Assembly: GCA_009777135.1 (NCBI GenBank)
Contig: WRMM01000067.1
Location: 1 to 8,516, forward strand
DNA: 8,516 bases
Direction of reading: 5' to 3'
From: Candidatus Fibrimonadales bacterium
Lineage (GTDB): Bacteria > Fibrobacterota > Fibrobacteria > Fibrobacterales > Fibrobacteraceae
The translations under genes and the position numbers were made by a program. Every line of letters starts with the position of its first letter. Positions within the stretch are counted from its first letter, which is position 1. Below, one piece after another: positions 1 through 7,678 of this stretch. The notes beneath the pieces were generated by a model. The model saw nothing but the letters and a program-made list of their open reading frames with translations. It made no database searches and was not told where the DNA came from.

Positions 1-496
1 TTGAGTAGGAGTTTCCAAAGAGAATTCTGTAAGAGGCTCCCACGGAAAAATTGCTTAAAAAGAATGGAAGCCTTATGGAGTAGCTTGGCAAAAGCTCATA
101 AATGCCCATTCTGGATACTAATTTGATATTTGAGTTTAGAGCCGTGTCCAGAAGCTCCAAGCGATTGTTTGAAAAGTATTTTTGCTCCAATCCAACGCTG
201 AAAACGCCTAAAAATCCAAGTGGCAAAACCATGGAAATTGATGGCACTGTAAAAGAGCTTAAGGGTATTGTTTCGTTATCTTTTTGGGCATTTGCAAATT
301 CAAACTGGATTGAGGTTCCAAATTTGGTTCTATTTTCAAAAGCGCTTGCCGCCGGGTTTTGCGGAGCAAATCCATCCCTTATAATTGCGGCATTTCTTGG
401 CGCCGGTTCCATTCCCAGAGCATCCATGCCCATAAAAGAGGCTGCAGAGCCTGCGCAGGCTGCTAATAAAATTAAAAAAACTGTGTTTAAACGCAC
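1..496 (-). CDS. secreted outer-membrane beta-barrel protein, N-terminal part (runs off left edge)
   Basis: A minus-strand reading frame is open from a GTG at 494-496 to the window edge, giving 165 complete codons; the C-terminus lies outside. The N-terminus VRLNTVFLILLAACAGSAAS is a good Sec signal peptide: one Arg, a hydrophobic core and small residues near a cleavage site around residue 20. The mature part has NPAASAFENRTKFG around residues 48-61, resembling the 'NPA' segment near the start of FadL/PorV-type barrels. Alternating hydrophobic, aromatic and Gly-rich strands follow, such as SISMVLPLGFLGVFSVGLEQ and FSVGASYRILFG. GTG is chosen because no in-frame ATG lies upstream and the next internal ATG would remove the signal peptide. 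No clear Shine-Dalgarno is visible. The start sits inside an inverted repeat shared with the divergent gene at 530. Likely location is the outer membrane; substrate and family are unproven. A plus-strand open frame over the same bases (102-509) has no protein-like features and is judged a shadow. Confidence 0.75.
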   Translation of the reverse strand, partial: MRLNTVFLILLAACAGSAASFMGMDALGMEPAPRNAAIIRDGFAPQNPAASAFENRTKFGTSIQFEFANAQKDNETIPLSSFTVPSISMVLPLGFLGVFSVGLEQKYFSNNRLELLDTALNSNIKLVSRMGIYELLPSYSIRLPFFLSNFSVGASYRILFGNSYS

Positions 497-535
497 GAGG
501 TTAATGTAGAAAAATTCTACATTAACTTCATGCGT
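491..535. promoter_or_regulatory. 21-bp inverted repeat spanning both divergent start codons
   Basis: The arms are 491-511 and 515-535, separated by AAA. Read outward on each strand, both begin TTCTACATTAAC and end TGCGT. They match at 19 of 21 positions, and the two mismatches are transitions. The central 501-525 part is perfect (11-bp arms, 3-nt loop). The GTG of the minus gene and the ATG of the plus gene fall at the same position in the two arms. The gap between the two coding regions is only 33 bp, so the element must contain or overlap regulatory signals for both genes. It could be a dimeric operator, paired promoter elements, or a hairpin in either 5' end. Which of these applies cannot be told from sequence alone. 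Confidence 0.7.
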
Positions 536-2221
536 CTCATTTCAGCAAAATTTTTGCTGCTTTTGGCAATGTTGCTTGTTTTTCTCTTTTCCTGCTCAAG
601 AGAAAGCAAACCGCCGTTGTGGGAGCCGCAGTCGCACAGGGGCAGCAAAAATTACAATGGCGGGATTTTTCCTGTTTGGATTGAATTAAAAGAACCGGTG
701 GAAGATGCAGGCATTATCAGCTGGAAAACGGGGAGTGCCCGCATAGCGTATCGCAAGCAGGCTATGGATGCCAAAAATCTGATAACAGCAGATACCGCAT
801 ATCTTTACTGGGAAACGCCGCCAAAGCCATTCGTAAAAATAGATAGCGTTTTAATTGGCGAAGAGTCTTGGAGGGTTGATTCAACGTATTTTTACAGAGA
901 CACTGTTTTTGCCATTGTTGATGGTTTGGAAAGCTTGCCTATTATAATAGAAGTAAAAAATATTCTGCCACGCATAAAAAACATTACGATTGAGGGGGTT
1001 CAAAGGTCTGGCGATTCTGTTTTAACCATAGCCGCCCATCCTGGCGACCAATTGGAAATCACGCTTCTTTTGGAAAAATCTTTTAACAAAGCGTTTTTTC
1101 CTATAATAACAATGCCAGAAAAAATGGGCAATATCAAGAAAGAAATTGAGGATGATACTCTTTTTGTTTATAAATGGACTGTGCCAAACTCAGTAATTAC
1201 GGATAGTTCATCATACTTGAGAATAGAAGATTCCGGTGGCTATGGGGAGAAGCTCTATAAAGTGCATTTGATTGTATATACGGAATTTGGTTCTGTTTGG
1301 GCTGCATCGGAAAAAGACATTGTGAAGTATTCGCCTTCTGGCGTGGAAGTTGCAAGAATAAGCAATGAGTTTAATTCAATAAGCGATATAGCCGTTAATT
1401 CAAACAATGGAAAATTATTCATTGCAGACCAGCTAGGAAATTCTTTTGCTATTTATGATACCTACGGAAAGCAATTGTACAAAAGCAACGATTTATTTAA
1501 ATCGCCAACCGGAGTAGCTATAGATGTAGAAGGTGGCCACGTATGGATTGCAGATGCAGAAGACGAGCTTGCAACCGTGTTTGAAGCTAGGCTGCGTCGC
1601 TTTGCTCTTGCTAACGATGAACTTCGCCTTACCGCTGTGGAATATAATATGAACGGCCCTATAAGAGGGCTTTCCGTTAACCAATTTCAAAGGGACTTGG
1701 TGTGGTTCGCAATTCCTCAAAGCGATACGGTGGGTTTTATTAGGGATGTGGCTACAGAAATTGAACCCAAATTTATGCCGAATGTTTGGAATCGTCCTTC
1801 CATGGTTAGCTTGGATCCAATAAACGGAATAGCGTGGATAGCCGACAGTTCAAGGATAGTAGCCATAGATACCACAGGAAATGTTTTGGCAGAAATAAAA
1901 GACTTTGGCTTTGTAAGCTCTGTTTCTGCAAGCGGCGGTAGCGTGTGGGCTTCTGATATTTTAAGAGGAAAAGTTTATCGCTTTAAGGGACCATTCAGAG
2001 GCAACGTTATAGACCTTAACATGACCGTTATAGATGGAATGGCTGTTGACGGGTTTTTATCGCCAGCTTCGGTGAGCGCATTTGTTGCAGACGGAGGGGC
2101 ATGGGTTGTAGACAGAGAGGCTGGAAAAGTTGTTCGCTTGGATAGCCTTGGAAAGGCAATTGCTCAAGGCACTGGCTTGAAACTCCCTAATTTGGGGAAA
2201 ACCTTGCAGAAAGTGGAGTAG
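530..2221 (+). CDS. beta-propeller (NHL-like) lipoprotein encoded directly upstream of flhA
   Basis: A 563-residue protein. The N-terminus MRLISAKFLLLLAMLLVFLFSC has basic residues, a long hydrophobic core and a lipobox LFSC, so Cys22 should be lipidated. Ser at +2 fits outer-membrane sorting by the E. coli rule. Residues of roughly 25-250 look like beta-rich sandwich domains with no recognised family. From about 254 to 550 there is a repeated W-x-A-D-like motif: VWAA (W257), FIAD (around 300), VWIAD (W339), VWFA (W392), AWIAD (W436), VWASD (W473) and AWVVD (W525). Each is followed by a 'x-V-x-x-x-D/S-x-x-G' turn. This indicates a six- or seven-bladed propeller of NHL/SMP-30 type, a fold usually used for binding. 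The ATG is chosen because it gives the complete signal peptide. The stop TAG lies one base before the flhA start. A link to the flagellum is inferred only from position. A specific ligand or enzymatic role cannot be assigned. Confidence 0.85.
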   Translation: MRLISAKFLLLLAMLLVFLFSCSRESKPPLWEPQSHRGSKNYNGGIFPVWIELKEPVEDAGIISWKTGSARIAYRKQAMDAKNLITADTAYLYWETPPKPFVKIDSVLIGEESWRVDSTYFYRDTVFAIVDGLESLPIIIEVKNILPRIKNITIEGVQRSGDSVLTIAAHPGDQLEITLLLEKSFNKAFFPIITMPEKMGNIKKEIEDDTLFVYKWTVPNSVITDSSSYLRIEDSGGYGEKLYKVHLIVYTEFGSVWAASEKDIVKYSPSGVEVARISNEFNSISDIAVNSNNGKLFIADQLGNSFAIYDTYGKQLYKSNDLFKSPTGVAIDVEGGHVWIADAEDELATVFEARLRRFALANDELRLTAVEYNMNGPIRGLSVNQFQRDLVWFAIPQSDTVGFIRDVATEIEPKFMPNVWNRPSMVSLDPINGIAWIADSSRIVAIDTTGNVLAEIKDFGFVSSVSASGGSVWASDILRGKVYRFKGPFRGNVIDLNMTVIDGMAVDGFLSPASVSAFVADGGAWVVDREAGKVVRLDSLGKAIAQGTGLKLPNLGKTLQKVE

Positions 2222-2222
2222 T

Positions 2223-4316
2223 ATGCCACCATCCCTGGAATCTGCCAAAAATCTTTTGCATAATAATCCGTTTACAAAGCATCGCGATGCTTTGGTAATT
2301 TTAGGCATTGTTTGCATAGTTCTGCTAATGGTGATTCCCGTGCATAAAACGCTTTTGGATGTTTTGCTAACTGCTATGATAGGCATTGCCCTGCTTGTTT
2401 TGATGACAAGCATGGTGATAGACAATGTGCTTGATTTTTCTGTTTATCCTGGTTTGCTATTGGTGGTAACGCTGTTCAGGCTTGCTTTGAACGTGGCTTC
2501 CACTAGGCTTATTTTGGCAGAAGGCGATGCTGGGCAGGTTATATCTGCGTTTGGAAATTATGTGACAGCGGGCAATATAATAGTTGGAACTATAATATTC
2601 CTGATTATAGTGATTATACAGTTTATAGTTATAACAAAAGGATCAACGCGCATCGCAGAAGTTGCCGCTAGATTCACATTAGATGCAATGCCGCAAAAGC
2701 AGATGGCAGTGGACGCAGATTTGAATGCAGGCCACGTCACAGAAGAAGAAGCGCGCCAAAGACGCGCTGATATCCAAAGAGAAGCGGATTTTTACGGAGC
2801 CATGGACGGTGCCTCAAAATTTGTAAGAGGCGATGCCATAGCGGGCTTGATAATAACAGCAATAAATATAATAGGCGGTTTTATTTTGGGCATGGTTCTG
2901 CAAGGCAGAACAGCCGCCGAATCCATAGAACTCTTTACCAAGCTTAGCATTGGAGATGGCTTGGTGAGCCAGATTCCCGCATTGATGATTTCAACATCTT
3001 CTGGTATAATAGTTACAAGAGCGGCTTCAAAGAGTAACTTAGGTGCGGAATTAATTTCGCAGTTTACGCAAAGCGCCAAAGCCCTTGCTATATCGGCATT
3101 TGTTATGCTGATTTTGGGCATTGTTCCAGGCATGCCTACAATTCCGTTTTTGGCTATAGCTTTGCTCCTTGGCTTTACTGCTTACAGAATGGCATTTGGA
3201 ATTCCAGAAAAGCAGGCAAAAGAAGATGCAGAGCTGGCAAAGAAAACCGAAGAGGAATCTGCCGCTGCGTCCAGAGAAGAAAAAATTGAAGACTACCTGC
3301 TGGTTGACCAGATGGAACTCGAAATAGGCTATGGCTTAATTCCGCTGGTGGATGTGAATCAGGGCGGTGATTTGCTGGAAAGAATAACAATGCTGCGCAG
3401 GCAAATGGCTGGCGAGCTTGGGATGATAGTTCCTCCCATACGCATAAGAGACAATATTCAGCTTTCGCCAAATGAGTATTTAATTAAAATAAAAGGCAAT
3501 GATGCTGGCAAGGGAGAATTGATGATGGGTTCTTATCTTGCCATGAATCCAGGCAATGTGAGCCAGCGCATACCAGGCATAAAAACAAGGGAACCTGCGT
3601 TTAATTTGGAAGCGCTCTGGATAACGGAAAGCCAAAAGGAAGCCGCTGAGCTTGCCGGATACACCGTGGTTGAATTGCCTGCGGTTTTGGCAACGCACTT
3701 GACGGAAATTATTCGCCGCCACGCTGCGGAAATTTTGATGAGGCAAGATGTAAAAACCCTGATTGAAAATGTTAAAAGAAACAGCCCAGCCGTTGTTGAA
3801 GAACTCACTCCAGTGCTTTCTATCGGCGAAATACAGCAGGTTCTATGCCTGTTGCTGCAGGAGAGAATTTCCATAAGAGATTTGGCAAGCATTTTGGAAT
3901 TGATGGCAAATGCCGCAAAAATTTCAAAAGACCCAGTGCTAATAAACGAGCAAGTTCGGCTTGGCTTAACAAGGCAAATTTGCAAGCCATACGTAAACGA
4001 TGGGCAAATGTCGGTTATAGCCCTTGCGCCGGATTTGGAGCAAATGCTGGAAGCCTCGCTTCAATCCACAAACAGAGGACCAAGACTAGTGATAAGGCCA
4101 GATTTGGTTGGGCGCATTTTAGAGCGGATGGAAATTATTCAAACAAAAATTCAAGCGGCAGGCGACCAGCCCATAATAGTTTGCTCGCCTAATATACGCT
4201 TTCCATTGAAGAAATTGCTTGAAAGCAACTTCCCGAATTTAGTAATTTTATCTTATAGTGAAATTATCACTGGTGTTAACATAACTGTAGCGGAGACTTT
4301 AGGAACGCATGATTAA
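2223..4316 (+). CDS. flhA: flagellar type III secretion export-gate protein FlhA
   Basis: A 697-residue protein, the normal length for FlhA. It forms the nonameric export gate in the inner membrane at the base of the flagellum and docks chaperone-substrate complexes with its cytoplasmic domain. The N-terminal half (about 25-325) carries multiple hydrophobic helices. Family landmarks are RLALNVASTRLIL in the second helix cluster, the FHIPEP signature RIAEVAARFTLDAMP starting at R143 and continuing to DADLNAG (164-170), and FVRGDAIAG at 200-208. Asp204 in that last motif matches the conserved acidic residue implicated in proton-coupled export. A charged linker (about 328-360) precedes the C-terminal domain. 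One oddity is that the family's nearly invariant PGKQM reads PQKQM here (Gln158). GGAG at 2215-2218 lies 4 nt before the ATG, and the gene overlaps flhF by 8 bases, which suggests translational coupling. It could only be confused with virulence-type SctV homologues; the flhF neighbour argues for the flagellar version. Confidence 0.97.
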   Translation: MPPSLESAKNLLHNNPFTKHRDALVILGIVCIVLLMVIPVHKTLLDVLLTAMIGIALLVLMTSMVIDNVLDFSVYPGLLLVVTLFRLALNVASTRLILAEGDAGQVISAFGNYVTAGNIIVGTIIFLIIVIIQFIVITKGSTRIAEVAARFTLDAMPQKQMAVDADLNAGHVTEEEARQRRADIQREADFYGAMDGASKFVRGDAIAGLIITAINIIGGFILGMVLQGRTAAESIELFTKLSIGDGLVSQIPALMISTSSGIIVTRAASKSNLGAELISQFTQSAKALAISAFVMLILGIVPGMPTIPFLAIALLLGFTAYRMAFGIPEKQAKEDAELAKKTEEESAAASREEKIEDYLLVDQMELEIGYGLIPLVDVNQGGDLLERITMLRRQMAGELGMIVPPIRIRDNIQLSPNEYLIKIKGNDAGKGELMMGSYLAMNPGNVSQRIPGIKTREPAFNLEALWITESQKEAAELAGYTVVELPAVLATHLTEIIRRHAAEILMRQDVKTLIENVKRNSPAVVEELTPVLSIGEIQQVLCLLLQERISIRDLASILELMANAAKISKDPVLINEQVRLGLTRQICKPYVNDGQMSVIALAPDLEQMLEASLQSTNRGPRLVIRPDLVGRILERMEIIQTKIQAAGDQPIIVCSPNIRFPLKKLLESNFPNLVILSYSEIITGVNITVAETLGTHD

Positions 4317-5505
4317 AAAATATAGAGCAGGCACTTTTACGGAAGCCTTTCAGCGCATAAAAGAGGAACTTGGTCCCGATGCCGTTATATTGCAGCAGCA
4401 AGAACTTAAAAGTTCCAGAAATCCAAATGAAAAGGTAGAAGTAACCGTTACTTTAGACGACATTGCAGAAGCGCCTCCTCCTCCAAGCGCCATAAGCAAA
4501 GACACAGAAAAACTTGGAGTTTACAACAGCAAGGGAATAAAACCTGTTGAATGGCGAAATTTAGACAGCTCGCCAAAAAAAGCGGCGCCAGAACCTAACA
4601 AACCAGTAAACAGCGATAAGCTTATTGATTGCATGGAGAACACCCTTGCAGAGGTGAGAAGGCTAAGAGAAGACTTTGCCGCAACCAGAAATGATTTTTT
4701 AGAAGGCGTTAGAGTGGTTCGAGACAGAATACCAAAAGAATTCAGCTCCATTGTCGCCAAACTTTCCAAAAATGGATTGTCTGCTCAAATTGTTCAAGAC
4801 TTGCTTGCAGAAGTGATGATTCTTTGCTCCGCAAATTCAAGGGATGAAATTTCCATCAGAGAGCAAATGAAAAAAGCTTTGGCAAACAGAATTTCCATAG
4901 CGCCGCGCCCAAGGCTTCGCAAAGGCAGGCCTTTGGTGCAAATGTTCATTGGTCCCACAGGCTCCGGAAAATCTGGAATTATATCAAAGCTGGCAGGCAG
5001 AGCCACCATAACAGGCAATCCGAATGTTGCTATAGTTACCACGGATTGCTGCCGCATGGGCGCAATGGAGCAAATGGAAGCTTTTGCCGCTGCCGCTGAT
5101 ATTGCGCTTGAGAGAATTTATTCCCCAGAAGAGGTTCCAGAAGTTTTTGAAAGGCTAAGAGACAAATCTTTGGTTTTGGTTGATACCGCAGGCCGCAGTT
5201 TGGGAAACAAGGAACACGAAGAAGATATAAAAGCCTTTCACAATGCCATTCGCCCTGATGAAATGCATATTGTTCTGCCGCTGAACATGCGAGACAGCGA
5301 TTTGAAAAAATCTACGGAGATTTACGCCGCCCTGAAAGCGAACCGCATAATTTTTACAAAGCAAGACGAAGCCTCCGAGCAGGGCGCTATGCTTTGGCTG
5401 CCAATAAAATTTGAAATTCCGCTCTCTTACATAGGCAACGGCCAAAGCCCAGACAATATAGTGAGCGCAGAAAAGGAAATAATTGCGGAGTGGCTGGTAA
5501 AGTGA
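4309..5505 (+). CDS. flhF: flagellar SRP-type GTPase FlhF
   Basis: A 398-residue protein. FlhF is the third SRP GTPase besides Ffh and FtsY. It acts at the inner membrane to set flagellar position and number and helps recruit early basal-body parts. The N-terminal segment MIKKYRAGTFTEAFQRIKEE followed by LGPDAVIL is the typical FlhF B-domain start. A low-complexity linker (about 60-105) and a helical N domain follow. The G domain has G1 GPTGSGKS (215-222), the SRP-GTPase stretch TTDCCRMGAMEQ, G3 DTAGR (292-296) and G4 TKQD (350-353). Variations from common FlhF sequences are GSGKSGI where GVGKTTT is usual, TKQD instead of TKLD, and DCCRMG instead of DTYRIG. The catalytic and guanine-specific residues are still present, so it is probably active. 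AGGA lies a few bases before the ATG, inside the flhA 3' end. No flhG/fleN ATPase follows, although that is a common neighbour. Confidence 0.95.
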   Translation: MIKKYRAGTFTEAFQRIKEELGPDAVILQQQELKSSRNPNEKVEVTVTLDDIAEAPPPPSAISKDTEKLGVYNSKGIKPVEWRNLDSSPKKAAPEPNKPVNSDKLIDCMENTLAEVRRLREDFAATRNDFLEGVRVVRDRIPKEFSSIVAKLSKNGLSAQIVQDLLAEVMILCSANSRDEISIREQMKKALANRISIAPRPRLRKGRPLVQMFIGPTGSGKSGIISKLAGRATITGNPNVAIVTTDCCRMGAMEQMEAFAAAADIALERIYSPEEVPEVFERLRDKSLVLVDTAGRSLGNKEHEEDIKAFHNAIRPDEMHIVLPLNMRDSDLKKSTEIYAALKANRIIFTKQDEASEQGAMLWLPIKFEIPLSYIGNGQSPDNIVSAEKEIIAEWLVK

Positions 5506-5506
5506 T

Positions 5507-5511
5507 GGAGG
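5507..5511 (+). promoter_or_regulatory. Shine-Dalgarno GGAGG that fixes the start of the small membrane protein gene
   Basis: GGAGG begins two bases after the flhF stop and lies 7 nt before ATG 5519. It leaves only 1 nt before the in-frame TTG at 5513. This supports ATG 5519 as the start rather than TTG. Confidence 0.7.
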
Positions 5512-5518
5512 CTTGGAA

Positions 5519-5857
5519 ATGGAATTGAGAAAAATTACAAGCGCGGTTACCAAGACCATTGTGATAGTGGTGTTTTGGGCGGTGCTTTTGATGGATTTGG
5601 TTTTAGCGACTGAGCTGGGATTTAAGCAGATTGGTTTTGCTCTTATAAAAGCGATTTTAATTGGCGGAGTTTTTTGGCTGCTTTTTGCCATGCTTGTTGA
5701 TGCTTTTTTGAAAACAATTATATTAGACGCAAAAGAAAAGCATGTTGACAGAGTAGATGGCGGTCTTTCTTATCATGTAACCGAGCCTGATGCCGAGGAA
5801 ATAGCGTGGCTGAAGGAGCAGGAGATGGAGAAAGAGAGGGAGAAGGATGTAATTTGA
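5519..5857 (+). CDS. small two-helix inner-membrane protein of unknown function, flagellar cluster
   Basis: A 112-residue protein that I do not recognise. It has a short basic N-terminus (MELRKITSAVTK), a first hydrophobic segment at about 13-31 (TIVIVVFWAVLLMDLVLA), and a second at about 38-60 (IGFALIKAILIGGVFWLLFA and beyond). A soluble, highly charged tail of about 50 residues ends in an E/K/R-rich helix (IAWLKEQEMEKEREKDVI). With two membrane spans and a basic N-terminus, both ends probably face the cytoplasm. It starts 13 bases after flhF behind a strong GGAGG, so it is probably in the same transcript. A role as a membrane partner of the flagellar genes is positional inference only. An extended start at TTG 5513 would add two residues and is less well placed relative to the ribosome-binding site. 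Confidence 0.75.
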   Translation: MELRKITSAVTKTIVIVVFWAVLLMDLVLATELGFKQIGFALIKAILIGGVFWLLFAMLVDAFLKTIILDAKEKHVDRVDGGLSYHVTEPDAEEIAWLKEQEMEKEREKDVI

Positions 5858-5868
5858 TTTTCTAAATT

Positions 5869-5894
5869 CAGCATTACGATGCTGTTAAGTTTTT
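5869..5894 (+). terminator. weak hairpin with U-rich tail between the flagellar cluster and the transporter gene
   Basis: CAGCAT (5869-5874) and ATGCTG (5879-5884) form a perfect 6-bp stem with a TACG loop. The stem is followed by TTAAG and five T's. Its position just after the small ORF fits a weak intrinsic terminator or attenuator. The stem is short and only half GC, and the tail is interrupted, so read-through into the transporter is likely. Confidence 0.35.
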
Positions 5895-5899
5895 GTTAC

Positions 5900-5903
5900 G
5901 GAG
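5900..5903 (+). promoter_or_regulatory. Shine-Dalgarno GGAG deciding the transporter start
   Basis: GGAG lies 4 nt upstream of ATG 5908. An in-frame TTG at 5893 would place this site inside the coding region, so the ATG is preferred. Confidence 0.6.
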
Positions 5904-5907
5904 ATTT

Positions 5908-7653
5908 ATGAGCCTTATTGCAGAATACGCAAACATATTGCTTCCCTTGGCCGGTGGCATTGGAATTTTTCTCTTGGGAATGAAGTTCCTGTCCGAAGGC
6001 CTGCAAACAATTGCCGGCAGCAAACTCAAAACCCTTATAGGCATGGCTACCAATAACCGGCTGCTTGGAGTTGGAATGGGAGCCTTGGTAACAGGCATAA
6101 TACAGTCCAGCTCAATTACAACGGTCTTGGTGGTCAGCTTTGTGGATGGCGGCTTGATGACCCTTGCGCAGGCGGTTGGCGTTATTATGGGCGCAAACAT
6201 TGGAACCACAATAACAGCCTGGATTTTAACCATAAAAATAGACCAATACGGGCTTCCGCTGGCAGGTATAGCTGCAATTATATATGTGTTCTGCAAAAAA
6301 GAAACCATAAAATATGTTGCGCTCGGATTTCTGGGGCTTGGCTGCGTGTTCATGGGGCTGCTGTTTATGAAAGAAGCCGTGGAGCCAATCAAAGATAACC
6401 CAGATTTTGTGGCCATGTTCAGCCTGTTTCATGCCAACAGCTACCTGAACGTTTTGAAATGCGCTGCGCTAGGCTGCCTGCTAACGGTAATGGTGCAATC
6501 CAGCAGCGTAACTATTGGCATAACAATGGTGCTTGCAACGCAAGGTCTAATAGATTTTAAAACAGCCGCCGCCCTTGTTTTGGGCGAAAATGTAGGCACA
6601 ACAGTCACTGCATTTTTGGCTTCGCTTGGCGCAAACAACAATGCTCGCCGAGCGGCATACTTCCACTCGCTGTTCAACCTCACAGGTGCAATTTACATAA
6701 CAGCCTTATTCGCCCCCTTTGTTTCTTCTGTAGAATGGGGGCTAAGCACCTTCTTTGGCATGGAAAACCTAAACGACCCCAGAAGCATAGTTTTTGGCAT
6801 AGCGGCAACGCATTCAGCATTCAACATCTTCAATGCCTTGATATTCCTGCTTCCCTGTCGGCTTATAGCGCGGTTTTTAGAGAGCAGCATTGCAACAAAG
6901 GTTTTAACAAAGCTAAAACTGCTTCGCAAAGAAAAGCAGCAAGGGCAAGCGCAAGAAGTGGAAGCCCTGCTCACAATGATGACGCAAACCCACCACAAAG
7001 AATCCTCATATATTCATTTTATAGAAATAGAATCTCGCATAAAAAAAGTTTTGAATTATACGGGAGAACAGCTCACAATCGGAATAAGCAATTTGAACCT
7101 CTGCATAGAGAGCAACAACGAAAAATTGCCTGAAATAGAGCAAATTTTTGAAACGGAAAAGAATCTCGATAAAATAAAAGCCAAGTTCGCATCGGTTTTA
7201 TCAAGCCTTGTGGGGCGCAAAGAAGCCAATCAGCAAAAAATCTTTGTTTACGAAAGGCTTTTTGATAGCTTGGAAAGCGCTTCGGATTATATGGCTCAGG
7301 TTGCAAAACTGCGTATCAGGCTTTTGAAAAATAAAACTGATTTGCTGGACTATCAAAGGCAAGATTTGATAAAATTGAACAGCATGATTTCTGAAGCCTT
7401 TGGCAAATCACTCCCAATTTTGGAAAACGGCGGCCACAGCACCCAGCAGATGATAGATGAGCACGAAGCTAGCTTTGCCGCCATAAAAGAATTTATACGT
7501 TCCATGAGAACAAGTTTCTGGAACGCCTCCAGCGGAAATGTAACCGATCCCATAGTTGACGACGCATATTCAAATATGCTAAGTTCCTACCGCAAGATCC
7601 GCGACCATTTGCGCAGTTCCGGAAACGCAATTTTTGGAATAGATAAGGACTAG
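5908..7653 (+). CDS. Na+/phosphate cotransporter family protein with C-terminal PhoU-like domain
   Basis: A 581-residue inner-membrane protein of the NptA/YjbB type. It has two inverted Na/Pi-cotransporter repeats. The first carries QSSS at 66-69 and GANIGTT at 95-101. The second carries QSSS at 197-200 and GENVGTT at 226-232. These paired QSSS motifs form the substrate and sodium site in the family. Hydrophobic segments fill about residues 8-320. The tail (about 345-581) is helical and soluble, with heptad-like spacing, and fits a PhoU-like helical bundle as in YjbB. The usual length of such fusions is about 540-600 residues, so the gene looks complete. Related proteins move phosphate with sodium, and some act mainly as exporters, so direction is not predictable here. 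The 50-bp gap and hairpin upstream suggest it may be an independent unit from the flagellar genes. Confidence 0.9.
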   Translation: MSLIAEYANILLPLAGGIGIFLLGMKFLSEGLQTIAGSKLKTLIGMATNNRLLGVGMGALVTGIIQSSSITTVLVVSFVDGGLMTLAQAVGVIMGANIGTTITAWILTIKIDQYGLPLAGIAAIIYVFCKKETIKYVALGFLGLGCVFMGLLFMKEAVEPIKDNPDFVAMFSLFHANSYLNVLKCAALGCLLTVMVQSSSVTIGITMVLATQGLIDFKTAAALVLGENVGTTVTAFLASLGANNNARRAAYFHSLFNLTGAIYITALFAPFVSSVEWGLSTFFGMENLNDPRSIVFGIAATHSAFNIFNALIFLLPCRLIARFLESSIATKVLTKLKLLRKEKQQGQAQEVEALLTMMTQTHHKESSYIHFIEIESRIKKVLNYTGEQLTIGISNLNLCIESNNEKLPEIEQIFETEKNLDKIKAKFASVLSSLVGRKEANQQKIFVYERLFDSLESASDYMAQVAKLRIRLLKNKTDLLDYQRQDLIKLNSMISEAFGKSLPILENGGHSTQQMIDEHEASFAAIKEFIRSMRTSFWNASSGNVTDPIVDDAYSNMLSSYRKIRDHLRSSGNAIFGIDKD

Positions 7654-7678
7654 GGTAAGCAATGATTAACCAATGCTT

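Noticed and set aside
102..509. Plus-strand open frame of 135 codons
   Set aside because: It lies opposite a minus-strand frame with a clear signal peptide and beta-barrel pattern. Its own product has no recognisable domain and no ribosome-binding site.
3845..4192. Plus-strand frame inside flhA
   Set aside because: It overlaps the conserved FlhA cytoplasmic domain in another frame, and its product is low-complexity and Ser/Ala/Arg/Lys-rich, typical of a shadow.
5505..5528. ATG overlapping the flhF stop (TGATG) as a coupled start
   Set aside because: This frame ends after seven codons. The ATG at 5519 has the properly spaced GGAGG.
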